Shown here one piece after another: positions 1 through 8,914 of a stretch of 64,000 bases of DNA; positions within the stretch are counted from its first letter, which is position 1, and every line of letters starts with the position of its first letter. Under the pieces are notes generated by a model. That model was not told where the DNA came from and did not search any database. It worked only from the letters and a program-made list of their open reading frames with translations. The position numbers were made by a program, and so were the translations under genes. Source of the DNA: Planctomycetaceae bacterium (GTDB lineage: Bacteria > Planctomycetota > Planctomycetia > Gemmatales > Gemmataceae); the NCBI GenBank assembly GCA_013823135.1, contig PNLP01000001.1, positions 124,001-188,000 of the forward strand. The letters run 5' to 3'.

Positions 1-2005
1 GTTGCGCGAGAACAATTTGAAGCCCGAAGCAGGTACGGTTGCACTCTCAGATTCCGCAGTACGCCAGCATCCGCTACGAGTGGTCTACGAGGCCAGTCGC
101 GAGATTCGATCTGCAATTGTCTTTGGTACGCTCGTCGTTGTGCTCGTGTTTCTGCCGTTGTTCGCACTCTCCGGCGTGGAGGGTCGGCTCTTCGCCACGC
201 TCGGCCTCGCGTATATCGTCTCGATCCTCGCGTCACTTCTCGTGTCGATCACGGTAACGCCAGTTGCGGCCTATTACCTGCTCGCGAACTCTCACGCTGT
301 TCACGCCGAGCGTGATGGCCCGCTTCTGCGGTTGCTCAAGTTCCTGACTCGGCCCCTGATTCGCTTCAGCATGAACCATCCCATGATGTTGTTGTTGCTG
401 ACCTGGGCAGCGGTCGCGGTCGCCGGCTGGCAGATGAGTCGACTCGGGGCAGACTTCCTGCCGCCGTTCGACGAGGGGAGCGTTCAGGTGAATGTGTCGG
501 TCCCGCCAGGTTCGTCGCTGGAAGCTTCAAACCACTTGTGTCGCGTGATCGACGCCAGACTCAAGACACTCCAGAAGACGGATCAAAAGCCTCAAAACCC
601 GGTCCTCCACTTCACGCGTCGAACCGGTCGTGCAGAGCGTGACGAACACACGGAGCCTGTGAATCGCACCGAGTACATCCTGAGCATGAACACGGAGTCT
701 GGTCTAACACGTCAGGAAGCCATCAAGCAGATTCTCGCCGACCTGAAGGACGTCGCCCCCGGTGCGGACGTGGAAGCCGAGCAGCCACTCGCACACATGA
801 TCTCCCACATGGTTTCGGGCGTCTATGCACAGGTTGCGATCAAGATTTACGGCGACGATCTGGATATCTTGCGGCGTGAAGCCGAGCGAGTGAAGTCGAC
901 CATCGCGAGCATTCCCGGAGTTACACCGCCCGTGGTTGAGATGCAGCAGGCAACTGGTGAGGTGCATATTCGCCTTCGGCCCGCTGATCTGGCTTTCCAC
1001 GGCCTGACCCGCGATGAAGTCTCGTCGGTTGTGAAGACCGCTCTACAGGGTGAGGAGGTCTCGCAGGTGATTGAGGGTCAACGTCGGTTCGATTTGATCG
1101 TGAGACTCGACGACGAGTTCAGAACTGATTTGCCACGGCTCGGGAAACTTCGGATCGAGCGCATCGGCCGGCCCCCGGTCTTGCTTGGCGAGGTGGCTGA
1201 TATTGGTGACGCGACCGGACCGAACGCCGTGAACCGGGAGAACGTCCGCAGGCGTATCATCATCCGTTGTAATGTGCAGAGCCGCGATCTCGCATCGGTT
1301 GTTGAAGACATTCAGAAGCGGGTTGAAGCCGAGGTTAAGCCTGGCCTACCCGCAGGGTATTCCATCGATTACGGCGGGCAGTTCGAGAGCCAGCGACGGG
1401 CGACCCGATTGATTGCTGTTCTCGCAGCCGTTTCCGTCGTCGGCATGTTCGCGGTGCTGATGGTGCTGTTCCCATCCGTGCGGATTGTGCTCCAGATTCT
1501 GAACGCGCTTCCAACTGCCTTTATCGGTGGCGTCCTGGCCTTGGTGCTGACGAACCAAACCCTCACGGTAGCAAGCTTGGTCGGGTTCATCTCGCTGGGT
1601 GGCATCGCGGTTCGTAACGGCATCCTTCTGGTCGCTCACTACATGCACCTGATGCGGGAAGAAGGCCAGGGGTTCACGAAAGAGGTTGTGCTGCGTGGGA
1701 GCCTGGAGCGATTGGCTCCAGTGCTCATGACCGCTCTCACGGCGGGGATCGCCCTTGTCCCGCTTGTTTTCGAGGGGCTGAAACCTGGGCGAGAGATTCT
1801 CTATCCCGTGGCCACCGTCATTCTTGGTGGGCTCCTGACATCGACATTCTGCGAATTCCTGATTCACCCTGGCCTGTTTTGGCGGTTCAGCGGGCAAGAC
1901 GCGGAACGCCTCGCCCGTTCAGGGCTGGGTGACGACCCGCTCGCGGACACGGAACTGCGAGCCAGTTTTCCAGCGACCGACGTTCGGCCGCATTCTGAGG
2001 TGTGA
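1..2005 (+). CDS. Heavy-metal RND efflux permease (CusA/CzcA family), 5' end outside window
   Basis: Inner-membrane RND pump that drives metal-cation efflux with the proton gradient, normally as a trimer with a periplasmic adaptor and an outer-membrane channel. About 667 C-terminal residues are present, against roughly 1,040 for the family, so the gene enters from the left edge and the TTG near base 2 is not a true start. The opening segment has the hydrophobic run around SAIVFGTLVVVLVFLPLF followed by FATLGLAYIVSILASLLVSI, typical of CzcA-type transmembrane helices 4-6. A large periplasmic domain follows (about residues 150-470), then a second membrane block with GFISLGGIAVRNGILLV and LTAGIALVPL. 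A lipoprotein gene follows 23 bases after the stop. Metal specificity cannot be read from this part. Confidence 0.88.
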   Translation, partial: LRENNLKPEAGTVALSDSAVRQHPLRVVYEASREIRSAIVFGTLVVVLVFLPLFALSGVEGRLFATLGLAYIVSILASLLVSITVTPVAAYYLLANSHAVHAERDGPLLRLLKFLTRPLIRFSMNHPMMLLLLTWAAVAVAGWQMSRLGADFLPPFDEGSVQVNVSVPPGSSLEASNHLCRVIDARLKTLQKTDQKPQNPVLHFTRRTGRAERDEHTEPVNRTEYILSMNTESGLTRQEAIKQILADLKDVAPGADVEAEQPLAHMISHMVSGVYAQVAIKIYGDDLDILRREAERVKSTIASIPGVTPPVVEMQQATGEVHIRLRPADLAFHGLTRDEVSSVVKTALQGEEVSQVIEGQRRFDLIVRLDDEFRTDLPRLGKLRIERIGRPPVLLGEVADIGDATGPNAVNRENVRRRIIIRCNVQSRDLASVVEDIQKRVEAEVKPGLPAGYSIDYGGQFESQRRATRLIAVLAAVSVVGMFAVLMVLFPSVRIVLQILNALPTAFIGGVLALVLTNQTLTVASLVGFISLGGIAVRNGILLVAHYMHLMREEGQGFTKEVVLRGSLERLAPVLMTALTAGIALVPLVFEGLKPGREILYPVATVILGGLLTSTFCEFLIHPGLFWRFSGQDAERLARSGLGDDPLADTELRASFPATDVRPHSEV

Positions 2006-2028
2006 CACCTTTCCCATGGAGTTGTGTG

Positions 2029-2517
2029 ATGACTGCAAAACTGTTGACGGCCTCGATTCTCCTGATTGGCCTGATGTGGACGACGGGTTGTGACAAGAAG
2101 GCTGCCCCGACGAGCGCAAAACCTGACGAGAAGAAACACAAGGATGATGACCACGATCATGCCCACGGGGCTGGCCCACATAAGGGCACGATCTTCGACT
2201 TTGGCGGTGGGAAGTGGCACGGGGAGTTCACGGCGGACCACGACAAAAAGGAAGTCACCGTCTGGATTCTTGGACTCGACGAGAAGACCGCTGCGCCGAT
2301 CAAGGCCGAGAAACTGCGGTTGGTGGTGTCGAACATCGACCCGAAGATCGAGATCGATCTGATTCCGGCTGACAAGGCGGCAGACGGATCTGCCCACTCT
2401 TTCACGGGCAAGCACGACGGCTTTGCAAAACCCCAGGAGTACAAGGGGACCGTCAGCTTCCAGGTTGCCGGCAAGCAATACAGCGGTGACTTCGAGGAAA
2501 AGCCCGAGAAGAAGTGA
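2029..2517 (+). CDS. His/Asp-rich lipoprotein next to the RND metal pump
   Basis: Predicted lipoprotein of 162 residues. The signal peptide MTAKLLTASILLIGLMWTTGC ends in a lipobox with Cys21, and GGAG lies 7 bases before the ATG. In-frame codons upstream reach back over the permease stop, but the lipobox supports this ATG. After Cys21 there is a charged linker containing HKDDDHDHAHGAGPHKG, a plausible metal-binding patch. The remaining ~110 residues are probably a beta-rich domain of unknown function. The gap of 23 bases suggests co-transcription with the pump, and a periplasmic metal-capture or chaperone role is an inference from that position and the His content. I do not recognise a named family. 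Confidence 0.8.
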   Translation: MTAKLLTASILLIGLMWTTGCDKKAAPTSAKPDEKKHKDDDHDHAHGAGPHKGTIFDFGGGKWHGEFTADHDKKEVTVWILGLDEKTAAPIKAEKLRLVVSNIDPKIEIDLIPADKAADGSAHSFTGKHDGFAKPQEYKGTVSFQVAGKQYSGDFEEKPEKK

Positions 2518-2530
2518 TCGTCACCTGCTG

Positions 2531-3394
2531 TTATTCCGTAGACCTCCGCAACTCGTAGTAAACCCCAAGGAGTCGGTCTCTAACGGGTTGACCGCGTTGA
2601 TAGACGAGACGTTGCAAATCGGCGTATTCGGTCCGACCCTGCAAAGTCTCAATCTTGATCGGCGTGAAGCCGTAGCTACTGAGGTCGTATGGGCTGGCAC
2701 GCATGTCGATCTCGCGTGCCTCCATTGCGACATCGAAGGCGTCCGCCAGTAAGTCCGAAGGACAGAATGGCGCGATCTTGTATGCGAATCGATACAGGTC
2801 CATGTTCACATGCAGGCAACCTGCCTGATCGTGTTCTGTGGTCGCGGCTCGCGTGAGTTCCCAGCGGTTGCGGGGCAGGGCGGCCGGCGTGAAAAAGCGA
2901 TAAGCGTCGTAGTGTGAACACCGCAACGGTTGGCTCTCTACGACGGCATCGGTGGCTTCGCCGGAAAGTCGCAGCGGGACGTAAGGGTGGCGCACATTCG
3001 GATCACGGTAAACCATTGCCCACTCGTGGAGCCCGGAACAGCCGAACGCCGGTTCGCGGGTGAGCGTTGCTGTGAGATACTCGGTTGCCCAAGCGAGATA
3101 GCCGAGCCGCTGTCTAGGAAAGGCTGCCGCTGGCAGTGACAACCCCTCGCCACTCGCGATGAATTCGGTCCAAGATACGTCCTCGCGCGCAGCCTCTCCG
3201 AGAACTCGGTTGCACCCAGGGGACCATCGCAACAGGTGCGCAGGCCGGAATGAGTGGTACTCGAACAGAAAATCGTAGACCGGGTGCTTCTGCTGCCGGC
3301 TCATTCGCGTGAGTCGGTCTTCGGCCCAGGGGCGTACACGCTCCAGGTACTCCTGTCGTTCTCGTTCCCACTGCTCACGCGGAATGACCGTCAT
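2531..3394 (-). CDS. Hypothetical protein of the family often labelled 3-methyladenine DNA glycosylase
   Basis: A 287-residue soluble protein. The segment HPVYDFLFEYHSFRPAHLLRW resembles the conserved start of a mainly actinobacterial family carried in databases as 3-methyladenine DNA glycosylase. I know of no experiment that supports that name, so function should be treated as unknown. Other visible features are conserved-looking His, Asp and Tyr clusters (SHYDAYRFFTP, HVNMDLYRFAYK) and no signal peptide or membrane segment. The start chosen is the ATG opening MTVIPREQW. An upstream in-frame start at 3463 would add 23 low-complexity residues. The stop lies 14 bases from the convergent lipoprotein gene, and the start is divergent from the response regulator at 3511. 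Confidence 0.6.
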   Translation of the reverse strand: MTVIPREQWERERQEYLERVRPWAEDRLTRMSRQQKHPVYDFLFEYHSFRPAHLLRWSPGCNRVLGEAAREDVSWTEFIASGEGLSLPAAAFPRQRLGYLAWATEYLTATLTREPAFGCSGLHEWAMVYRDPNVRHPYVPLRLSGEATDAVVESQPLRCSHYDAYRFFTPAALPRNRWELTRAATTEHDQAGCLHVNMDLYRFAYKIAPFCPSDLLADAFDVAMEAREIDMRASPYDLSSYGFTPIKIETLQGRTEYADLQRLVYQRGQPVRDRLLGVYYELRRSTE

Positions 3395-3510
3395 AATCCG
3401 AAAGCTCGTCAGGCCACGCGGCCTCCTCGACGGAGCAACCGCGAAAGTCTCTTCCCTTTCCAATACTATCCAGGTGGAATGGCTTCACTTCACCACTCGC
3501 GGACTTTCCC

Positions 3511-4671
3511 ATGCCTGAGACATTTCCGATCAAGGTCTTGCTCGTCGATGATCAGGCGATCGTGGGGGAAACCGTTCGTAGAATGCTCGCTTCAGAACCA
3601 GGGCTGGAATATCGTTTTTGCTCAGACCCATCGCAGGCGATTGATGCGGCGAACGAGTTCCAGCCCACGGTGATTCTGCAAGACCTCGTGATGCCCGAAA
3701 TCGATGGGCTTCAACTTGTGCGGTTTTTCCGCGCGAATTCTGCTACCAGGGACACTCCGCTTGTCGTTCTCTCCAGCAAGGAGGAGCCCGATATCAAGGC
3801 GAGGGCATTCGCACTCGGAGCGAACGATTACATGGTGAAACTCCCGGACAAGCTCGAAGTTCTCGCGCGTGTTCGTTATCACTCCCGCGGCTACATCAAC
3901 CTCCTTGAGCGAAACGAGGCCTATCGACGGCTCGCGGAAAGCCAGCGAGAATTGGCCGCTGAAGTGAATCGCGCTGCACGGTACGTCCAGTCGTTGTTGC
4001 CTGCTCCGCTTACCTCCGGTTCTGTTCGCACAAGCTGGAAGTTCGTGCCGTCCGCACACCTCGCCGGCGACATGTTCGGCTATCACTGGCTCGATCCTGA
4101 TCACTTCGCGATTTACCTGCTTGATGTCAGTGGTCACGGTGTTGGCTCCGCATTGTTGGCTGTTTCAGCTGCGAACGTGCTCTCGACTGGTGGCTTGCCC
4201 GGCGTCGATCTTCGCGTACCCGGGCAGGTGATGACCAAGATCAACGAGATGTTTCAGATGGACCGGCAAGACGGGAAGTACTTCACGATGTGGTATGGGA
4301 TCTATCGCCCGTCGGATCGCCAGTTGCTGTACTGCAATGCCGGGCACCCACCTGCACTGCTCCGCTCCGGCGACACCGTGACCGAACTTGAGGTGGACGG
4401 TCCGGCTGTCGGCATGGTTCCGGATTTGCCATACGACACGCACAAGGCGGCTGTCGCGGAAGGTGCGTTGCTTTTGGTGTACAGCGATGGCGTGTTCGAG
4501 ATCGACCGAGCGGTCGGGCCGATGTGGCAATACGGTGACTTCATCGCACACATCACCCCGGAACTCAGTCGTGGTGGAGACTTGATCGAACGCCACCTCC
4601 AGTTCGTTCGCGACATGCACACCGGAGACGTACTCGGCGATGACTTCTCCATGGTCGAAGTGCGCTTTTGA
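3511..4671 (+). CDS. WspR-like receiver fused to a PP2C/SpoIIE phosphatase domain
   Basis: Cytoplasmic response regulator with a Ser/Thr phosphatase output. The receiver (about residues 6-125) has the acidic pair D13/D14, phospho-acceptor D58 in ILQDLVMP, and K110 in MVKLPD. The helical linker RYHSRGYINLLERNEAYRRL is, from memory, very close to the receiver-GGDEF linker of Pseudomonas WspR. In place of GGDEF, residues about 165-386 form a SpoIIE/RsbU-type PP2C domain with metal ligands in AGDMFG (D187) and LLDVSGHG (D205), NAGHPP, and GDDFS near the end. It lies just upstream of the MCP-CheW-CheR-CheW-CheA genes and is the likely output of that pathway. The probable substrate is a phosphorylated STAS-type antagonist, but none is encoded in the window. 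The domain calls are firm and the pathway role is an inference. Confidence 0.92.
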   Translation: MPETFPIKVLLVDDQAIVGETVRRMLASEPGLEYRFCSDPSQAIDAANEFQPTVILQDLVMPEIDGLQLVRFFRANSATRDTPLVVLSSKEEPDIKARAFALGANDYMVKLPDKLEVLARVRYHSRGYINLLERNEAYRRLAESQRELAAEVNRAARYVQSLLPAPLTSGSVRTSWKFVPSAHLAGDMFGYHWLDPDHFAIYLLDVSGHGVGSALLAVSAANVLSTGGLPGVDLRVPGQVMTKINEMFQMDRQDGKYFTMWYGIYRPSDRQLLYCNAGHPPALLRSGDTVTELEVDGPAVGMVPDLPYDTHKAAVAEGALLLVYSDGVFEIDRAVGPMWQYGDFIAHITPELSRGGDLIERHLQFVRDMHTGDVLGDDFSMVEVRF

Positions 4672-4737
4672 GCCACCACCTGTGTCCTACAGGTCGTGAG
4701 GGAAGTGCCGATCCTAACACTTGCCCAGCTCCGGAGT

Positions 4738-4766
4738 TTGTGGGCTTTGGGGAAAGCGGCTAGACT
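4738..4766 (+). promoter_or_regulatory. Candidate sigma-70-like promoter for the MCP gene
   Basis: TTGTGG and TAGACT are separated by 17 bases in the 152-base gap before the MCP gene, which would leave a leader of about 50 bases. If real, the MCP-to-CheA run has its own transcript apart from the PP2C regulator. The call is by eye only. Confidence 0.3.
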
Positions 4767-4823
4767 GGATAACTTGAACAGGTAGGATCGGTTTACCTGC
4801 TCCATTCCCTCGCGGTTGCCCCC

Positions 4824-6476
4824 ATGATTCGTCTCCGCGACATTCCGCTGCGTACCAAGTTAAACGCACTCCTCATCGGTTACACCATCACGGTGGCCGC
4901 TGTGATGGGTCTCACCGGTTACCTCCTGGCGAAGTACAGGCTTGGTGGGCCCGTTTACCAGGAGATGGATGAGCACAACGATCTTATCAACGATTTGTCA
5001 CCCCCCCCACTTATGATTCGTGGGCCATATCTGACACTTCAGGAACTCGAAACGGCTAACGATCCGGCCGAAATCCGGCGCCTCACGATCCAGTTCCGGG
5101 ATCAGGAAACTGAGTACAACAAGCGGCGCGACTCCTGGCTGTCCAAGTCTCTTGATCCTACTGTTCGGCGCTATATCGAATCGACCTCCCACCAATCGGC
5201 GGCCGAGATTTTTCGCCTCGCCAACGAGGAGATCTTGCCGAACGTGAAGGGTGATGCAGCGGCAAGAGCAAAGGTCAGCAAAATCCTCCGCGACCAGATT
5301 GGCCCGTTGTTCCGGGAACACTCCAAACTCGTCACTGAGTCTGCCAGGCTTGTTGAAGCGACCGCGGATGCCGACGAAAAAGAAGCGACTGCGAACATTC
5401 GTTGGTGGATGAACGTGACTGTCGTGCTGAGTATCGCTTCCCTTGTCACGTTTGGAACAATCGGATGGTTCATTATCCGAAACATCTCGCAATCGGCTCG
5501 AATGCTGATCGGGCGAGTCAACGAGATGGCGGGTGGAGCTGGTGATCTTACTGCCCGCCTCAACGTCGATTCCAAGGACGAGATGGGCCAACTCGCAAGC
5601 GGTATCAATGCCATGATTGCGAAGATTCAGGGGATTGTCGGTAAGGCTCGCGAATCCAGTCTGCAACTCCTCTCGGTCGCATCCGAGATAGCCGCCACTG
5701 CCAGGAATCAGGAACAGACCGTTAACAACCTGAGTGCATCGACGACGCAAGTCGCGGCCTCTGTGCGAGAGATTTCGGCGACAACCAAGGATTTGTCCGG
5801 CACAATGAATGAAGTGAGCACTTCTGCCGCACATGCTGCCGAGTTGGCGACCAATGGCCGTAACAACACGACCAAGATGGCCACTGAGATGAAGCAGTTG
5901 GTGGAGTCCACCGCATCCGTGTCGGCCAAACTGGGAATGATCCGCGAGAAGGCCGATAGCATCAATGCGGTTGTGACAACGATCACCAAGGTGGCAGACC
6001 AGACGAACCTGCTCTCGATCAACGCTGCGATTGAGGCCGAGAAAGCTGGCGAATACGGTCGTGGGTTCCTCGTTGTGGCTCGCGAAATTCGTCGCCTTGC
6101 CGACCAGACCGCAGTGGCGACGCTGGACATCGAGACGATGGTTAAACAGATGCAAGACGCGGTTTCCGCCGGCGTTATGCAAATGGACAAATTCGCCGAT
6201 GAGGTTCGCTCTGGTGTTGGGCAGGTGACGAAGATCAACCAGATGACCTGGGAGATCATCACCGAAGTTCAGGGGTTGAGCGGCCGCTTCCAGTTGGTCA
6301 ACGATGGGATGAAGAACCAGTCAATTGGTGCGGCACAGATCAACGATGCGATGACTCAAATTGCCGAGGTGGCACGCCGCACAGTCCAGTCGATCCATGA
6401 GTTCGAAAAGGCAACCGCTCACCTCCGAGGTTCCGTCGAAGGTCTCAACGCAGAGATTTGCCAGTTCAAGACGTGA
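4824..6476 (+). CDS. WspA-like methyl-accepting chemotaxis protein
   Basis: Membrane chemoreceptor of 550 residues. TM1 is at about residues 12-34, a periplasmic helical sensor region covers about 35-195, TM2 (VTVVLSIASLVTFGTIGWFII) is at about 196-218, then a HAMP domain and a long cytoplasmic signalling hairpin. The tip reads ITKVADQTNLLSINAAIEAEKAGEYGRGF and continues REIRRLADQTAVATLDIE, which I recall as nearly identical to WspA receptors. The sensor region contains DLSPPPLMIRGPYL, resembling a D-PPP motif seen in many MCP sensor domains. It is the first gene of the run with both CheW genes, CheR and CheA. The signal is unknown; in Pseudomonas the pathway responds to surface contact or envelope stress. 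Confidence 0.93.
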   Translation: MIRLRDIPLRTKLNALLIGYTITVAAVMGLTGYLLAKYRLGGPVYQEMDEHNDLINDLSPPPLMIRGPYLTLQELETANDPAEIRRLTIQFRDQETEYNKRRDSWLSKSLDPTVRRYIESTSHQSAAEIFRLANEEILPNVKGDAAARAKVSKILRDQIGPLFREHSKLVTESARLVEATADADEKEATANIRWWMNVTVVLSIASLVTFGTIGWFIIRNISQSARMLIGRVNEMAGGAGDLTARLNVDSKDEMGQLASGINAMIAKIQGIVGKARESSLQLLSVASEIAATARNQEQTVNNLSASTTQVAASVREISATTKDLSGTMNEVSTSAAHAAELATNGRNNTTKMATEMKQLVESTASVSAKLGMIREKADSINAVVTTITKVADQTNLLSINAAIEAEKAGEYGRGFLVVAREIRRLADQTAVATLDIETMVKQMQDAVSAGVMQMDKFADEVRSGVGQVTKINQMTWEIITEVQGLSGRFQLVNDGMKNQSIGAAQINDAMTQIAEVARRTVQSIHEFEKATAHLRGSVEGLNAEICQFKT

Positions 6477-6540
6477 CCTGAATCCCGATTCCTTGGCTCA
6501 TGCTCGGCGGGTTGAGACCTCACGACTCCGGACAGACGAA

Positions 6541-7002
6541 ATGCTCGCCCTCATGTTCCAGGTCGGTCGCGATACGGTCGCAGTGGATGTTCGTCACGTC
6601 CGCGAGGTCGTGCCACGCGTGCGGTTATCGGCGGTGAATGGTTCACCTGTGTGGATGGCTGGGGTGTTCGTTTACCGCGGTCAAGTTGTCCCCGTTGTCG
6701 ATCTTCACAAGCTCACAGGGGCTGGTGAGTGCCCACCGCACCTGAGTAGTCGAATTATCCTGTTCCCGTGGCCAGTCGATGCTCCTGAATCCTTGGTCGG
6801 TTTGCTCGCGACGCAAGTGGCCGAGATTCGTGAGATCTCTGAGGGGAACCTCCAACGCATGCCCAGTTCGCGGGGGCAGCCGACTTTGGGGCCAGCCTTA
6901 CCTGACGGCCATGGGATCATACGCATCCTCGACCCTGAGTGGTTACTATCGCAAATCGCCGCAAGTTCCGGCGGTACGATTGCCGCGGGGATTACGGGAT
7001 GA
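6541..7002 (+). CDS. CheW-like coupling protein (WspB position)
   Basis: Scaffold protein of 153 residues that links the receptor tip to the CheA kinase in the array. A single CheW fold is recognisable from MLALMFQVGRDTVAVDV at the start, VWMAGVFVYRGQVVPVVDL in the middle (the usual GxxxxRGxxxPVxDL pattern) and RILDPEWLL near the end. The ATG at 6541 gives the usual CheW length. An open frame runs upstream into the MCP gene but has no CheW-like sequence. Its TGA overlaps the ATG of the next gene (ATGA), which points to translational coupling. It sits between the receptor and CheR exactly as wspB does. Confidence 0.88.
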   Translation: MLALMFQVGRDTVAVDVRHVREVVPRVRLSAVNGSPVWMAGVFVYRGQVVPVVDLHKLTGAGECPPHLSSRIILFPWPVDAPESLVGLLATQVAEIREISEGNLQRMPSSRGQPTLGPALPDGHGIIRILDPEWLLSQIAASSGGTIAAGITG

Positions 7003-8252
7003 GCCTCCTGGGTGTTGAAACCGTGGTTCGCGACAGGCTCGGGATGGATCCTAACTCGTTGGGACCGTCTGCGCTTCCCCAAGCCGTCGAACTCCGGATG
7101 AAAGCTCGCGGGATAAAGGCCGAAGAAGAGTATTGTCGATTGCTCAGCAGCGATTCTGGTGAGGCTGACTCGCTGGGTGTGGAATTGGCGGTGCCAGAAT
7201 CGTGGTTCTTCCGTGGTGGCCGCGCACTCTTCACCAGGATGGCCGAGTTTGTTGCTGCTCGTGCTGCTACACGAGCCCCCGGCCAGGTTGTACGCGTCCT
7301 GAGTATTCCGTGCAGCACGGGTGAAGAACCCTATTCGCTTGCAATCGCGTTCCACGAGCATTTCATTTCCCCGAAGGAATACCGGATTGATGCGTTCGAC
7401 GTATCCTCGCGGCATCTGGAACGAGCGGAGAAAGCAAGGTTCCCGGCCTTCTCTTTCCGGGAGACAGGGAGTGATATTCGTCCAGCATACTTTCGCCATG
7501 CTGATGACCGCTGGGAGCTCCTCCCGCATCTTCGGCAACTTGTCCGGTTCAGGCTCGCGAATCTGACGGACCCAGCGTTTCTTGTGGACGAGCAGCCATA
7601 CGACCTGATCGTGTGCAGGAACGTCTTCATTTACTTGACCCCAGATGGCAGGCGGCGGGCGATGACTTCGCTCGACCGATTGTTGGCGTTCGACGGCCTG
7701 ATGTGTCTGACTGCTGGCGAAGCCGATCGACTCCCTGCTGGGCAGTTCACGCAAGCATCTGCCGGGGAATTTGGGCTCTACCGACGGGTCTTGGCAGTGG
7801 ACGTAGTACCCGCGGTTTGGGTGCCACAACCCGAGACAAAGTCGACCCGACAGTTCGCCAACGAATACGAAGCGCCGCAACAGCAGGCAATACCGGTGCT
7901 CGCGAAGTACGCCGAACCTGTGGCTCCCCCAACGCCACAGATTTCGCCTATCGAGTCTGCGAGAGAACTGGCGAACAGAGGTCGGTTGATCGAGGCTCGT
8001 GCGGCGTGTGATGGCCTTCTACGAGATATGGGTCCGTCGGCGGAGTTGTACACTCTGATTGGAACGGTTGATCTGGCAGAAGGGCTTAGCGAGAACGCGG
8101 CTGAGGCATTCCGCCGGGCACTCTACCTAGATCCTCATCATCAAGAGGCGATTTCACACATGATCCTGATCTGCGACCAGAAGGGAAATGAGATGCAGTC
8201 GGCGGCGTTTCGCCGTCGGCTTGCGCGGCTGAGTCAGGGGGGCGCAGCGTGA
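6999..8252 (+). CDS. CheR methyltransferase with C-terminal TPR repeats (WspC-like)
   Basis: S-adenosylmethionine-dependent methyltransferase that methylates glutamates of the receptor, opposing CheB. The 417-residue protein has the SAM-binding motif VLSIPCSTGEEPYSLA, and YDLIVCRNVFIYL is the CheR catalytic-domain signature. A proline-rich linker (about residues 275-310) follows, then tetratricopeptide-like helices (ARELANRGRLIEARAAC, AAEAFRRALYLDPHHQEA). CheR joined to TPRs is the WspC arrangement. The start ATG overlaps the CheW stop and the end overlaps the next start (GTGA), so this is the middle of a tightly coupled operon. Confidence 0.93.
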   Translation: MSLLGVETVVRDRLGMDPNSLGPSALPQAVELRMKARGIKAEEEYCRLLSSDSGEADSLGVELAVPESWFFRGGRALFTRMAEFVAARAATRAPGQVVRVLSIPCSTGEEPYSLAIAFHEHFISPKEYRIDAFDVSSRHLERAEKARFPAFSFRETGSDIRPAYFRHADDRWELLPHLRQLVRFRLANLTDPAFLVDEQPYDLIVCRNVFIYLTPDGRRRAMTSLDRLLAFDGLMCLTAGEADRLPAGQFTQASAGEFGLYRRVLAVDVVPAVWVPQPETKSTRQFANEYEAPQQQAIPVLAKYAEPVAPPTPQISPIESARELANRGRLIEARAACDGLLRDMGPSAELYTLIGTVDLAEGLSENAAEAFRRALYLDPHHQEAISHMILICDQKGNEMQSAAFRRRLARLSQGGAA

Positions 8253-8914
8253 ATCTGGCACTTCCTATGGTCGCGACTGAAACGTGCTGGAACCGGATCG
8301 GGGTTCGTGGGGATCGCTCGTGTCCCGAACTGGTCAAGGTTACGCATTGTCACAACTGCCCAGTATTCGCTGCGGCTGGCCGTCGCTTTCTCGATGCTCC
8401 CTCGCCGTCAGATTACCTCGACGAGTGGACGGTTCGATTAGCTGACCCCGACAATCGTGCAGCGACTGATCAGATCAGTGTCCTCGTGTTTCGACTCGGG
8501 GATGAGTGGCTCGCACTGCCCGTGGGGGTTCTTGTGGAGGTCACACGTCCCCGTGTTCCGCATCGTGTTCCGCACCGTGGGGGTTTGCTCGCTGGCATGG
8601 TTAACATCCGGGGCGAACTCCACCTTTGTGTCCGACTCGACCTCCTCCTTGGCGTTGCGATCGCAGGTGAACGCCATTCGGAACAGAACCCCAGACTCAT
8701 TGTCGTTCGCAGGGAGTCGGAAGGGTGGGCGTTCTCTGCTGACGAGGTGGACCAAGTCCACCGTGTCCCCGGCCATAGCCTGACGCCGCCAGCCCCGACG
8801 TTGTCCCGAGCGCTGACCAAACTCACACGCGGCGTCTTCACACTTGGCACCCGCCCGGTCGGGTTGCTCGACGACCAGCGTGTCTTCCAGACCATCCGGG
8901 AGCGGATTCGATGA
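8249..8914 (+). CDS. CheW-like coupling protein with WspD-type N-terminal extension
   Basis: Second coupling protein, 221 residues, GTG start overlapping the CheR stop. The first ~50 residues carry the Cys motif CWNRIGVRGDRSCPEL followed by HCHNCPVF, which I recall as characteristic of WspD. The CheW domain follows from about residue 75 (ISVLVFRLGDEWLALPVGVLVEV, with NIRGELHLCVRLDLLL as the central motif). The role of the Cys-rich extension is unknown; four cysteines and two histidines could bind a metal. The gene is followed by CheA with an ATGA overlap, as in wspD-wspE. Confidence 0.9.
   Translation: MNLALPMVATETCWNRIGVRGDRSCPELVKVTHCHNCPVFAAAGRRFLDAPSPSDYLDEWTVRLADPDNRAATDQISVLVFRLGDEWLALPVGVLVEVTRPRVPHRVPHRGGLLAGMVNIRGELHLCVRLDLLLGVAIAGERHSEQNPRLIVVRRESEGWAFSADEVDQVHRVPGHSLTPPAPTLSRALTKLTRGVFTLGTRPVGLLDDQRVFQTIRERIR

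Noticed and set aside
4998..6182. Minus-strand open frame of 394 codons opposite the MCP gene
   Set aside because: It has no recognisable domain, no ribosome site, and lies entirely opposite a certain MCP gene.
6705..7880. Minus-strand open frame of 391 codons opposite CheW and CheR
   Set aside because: It is opposite two coupled chemosensory genes and has no domain.
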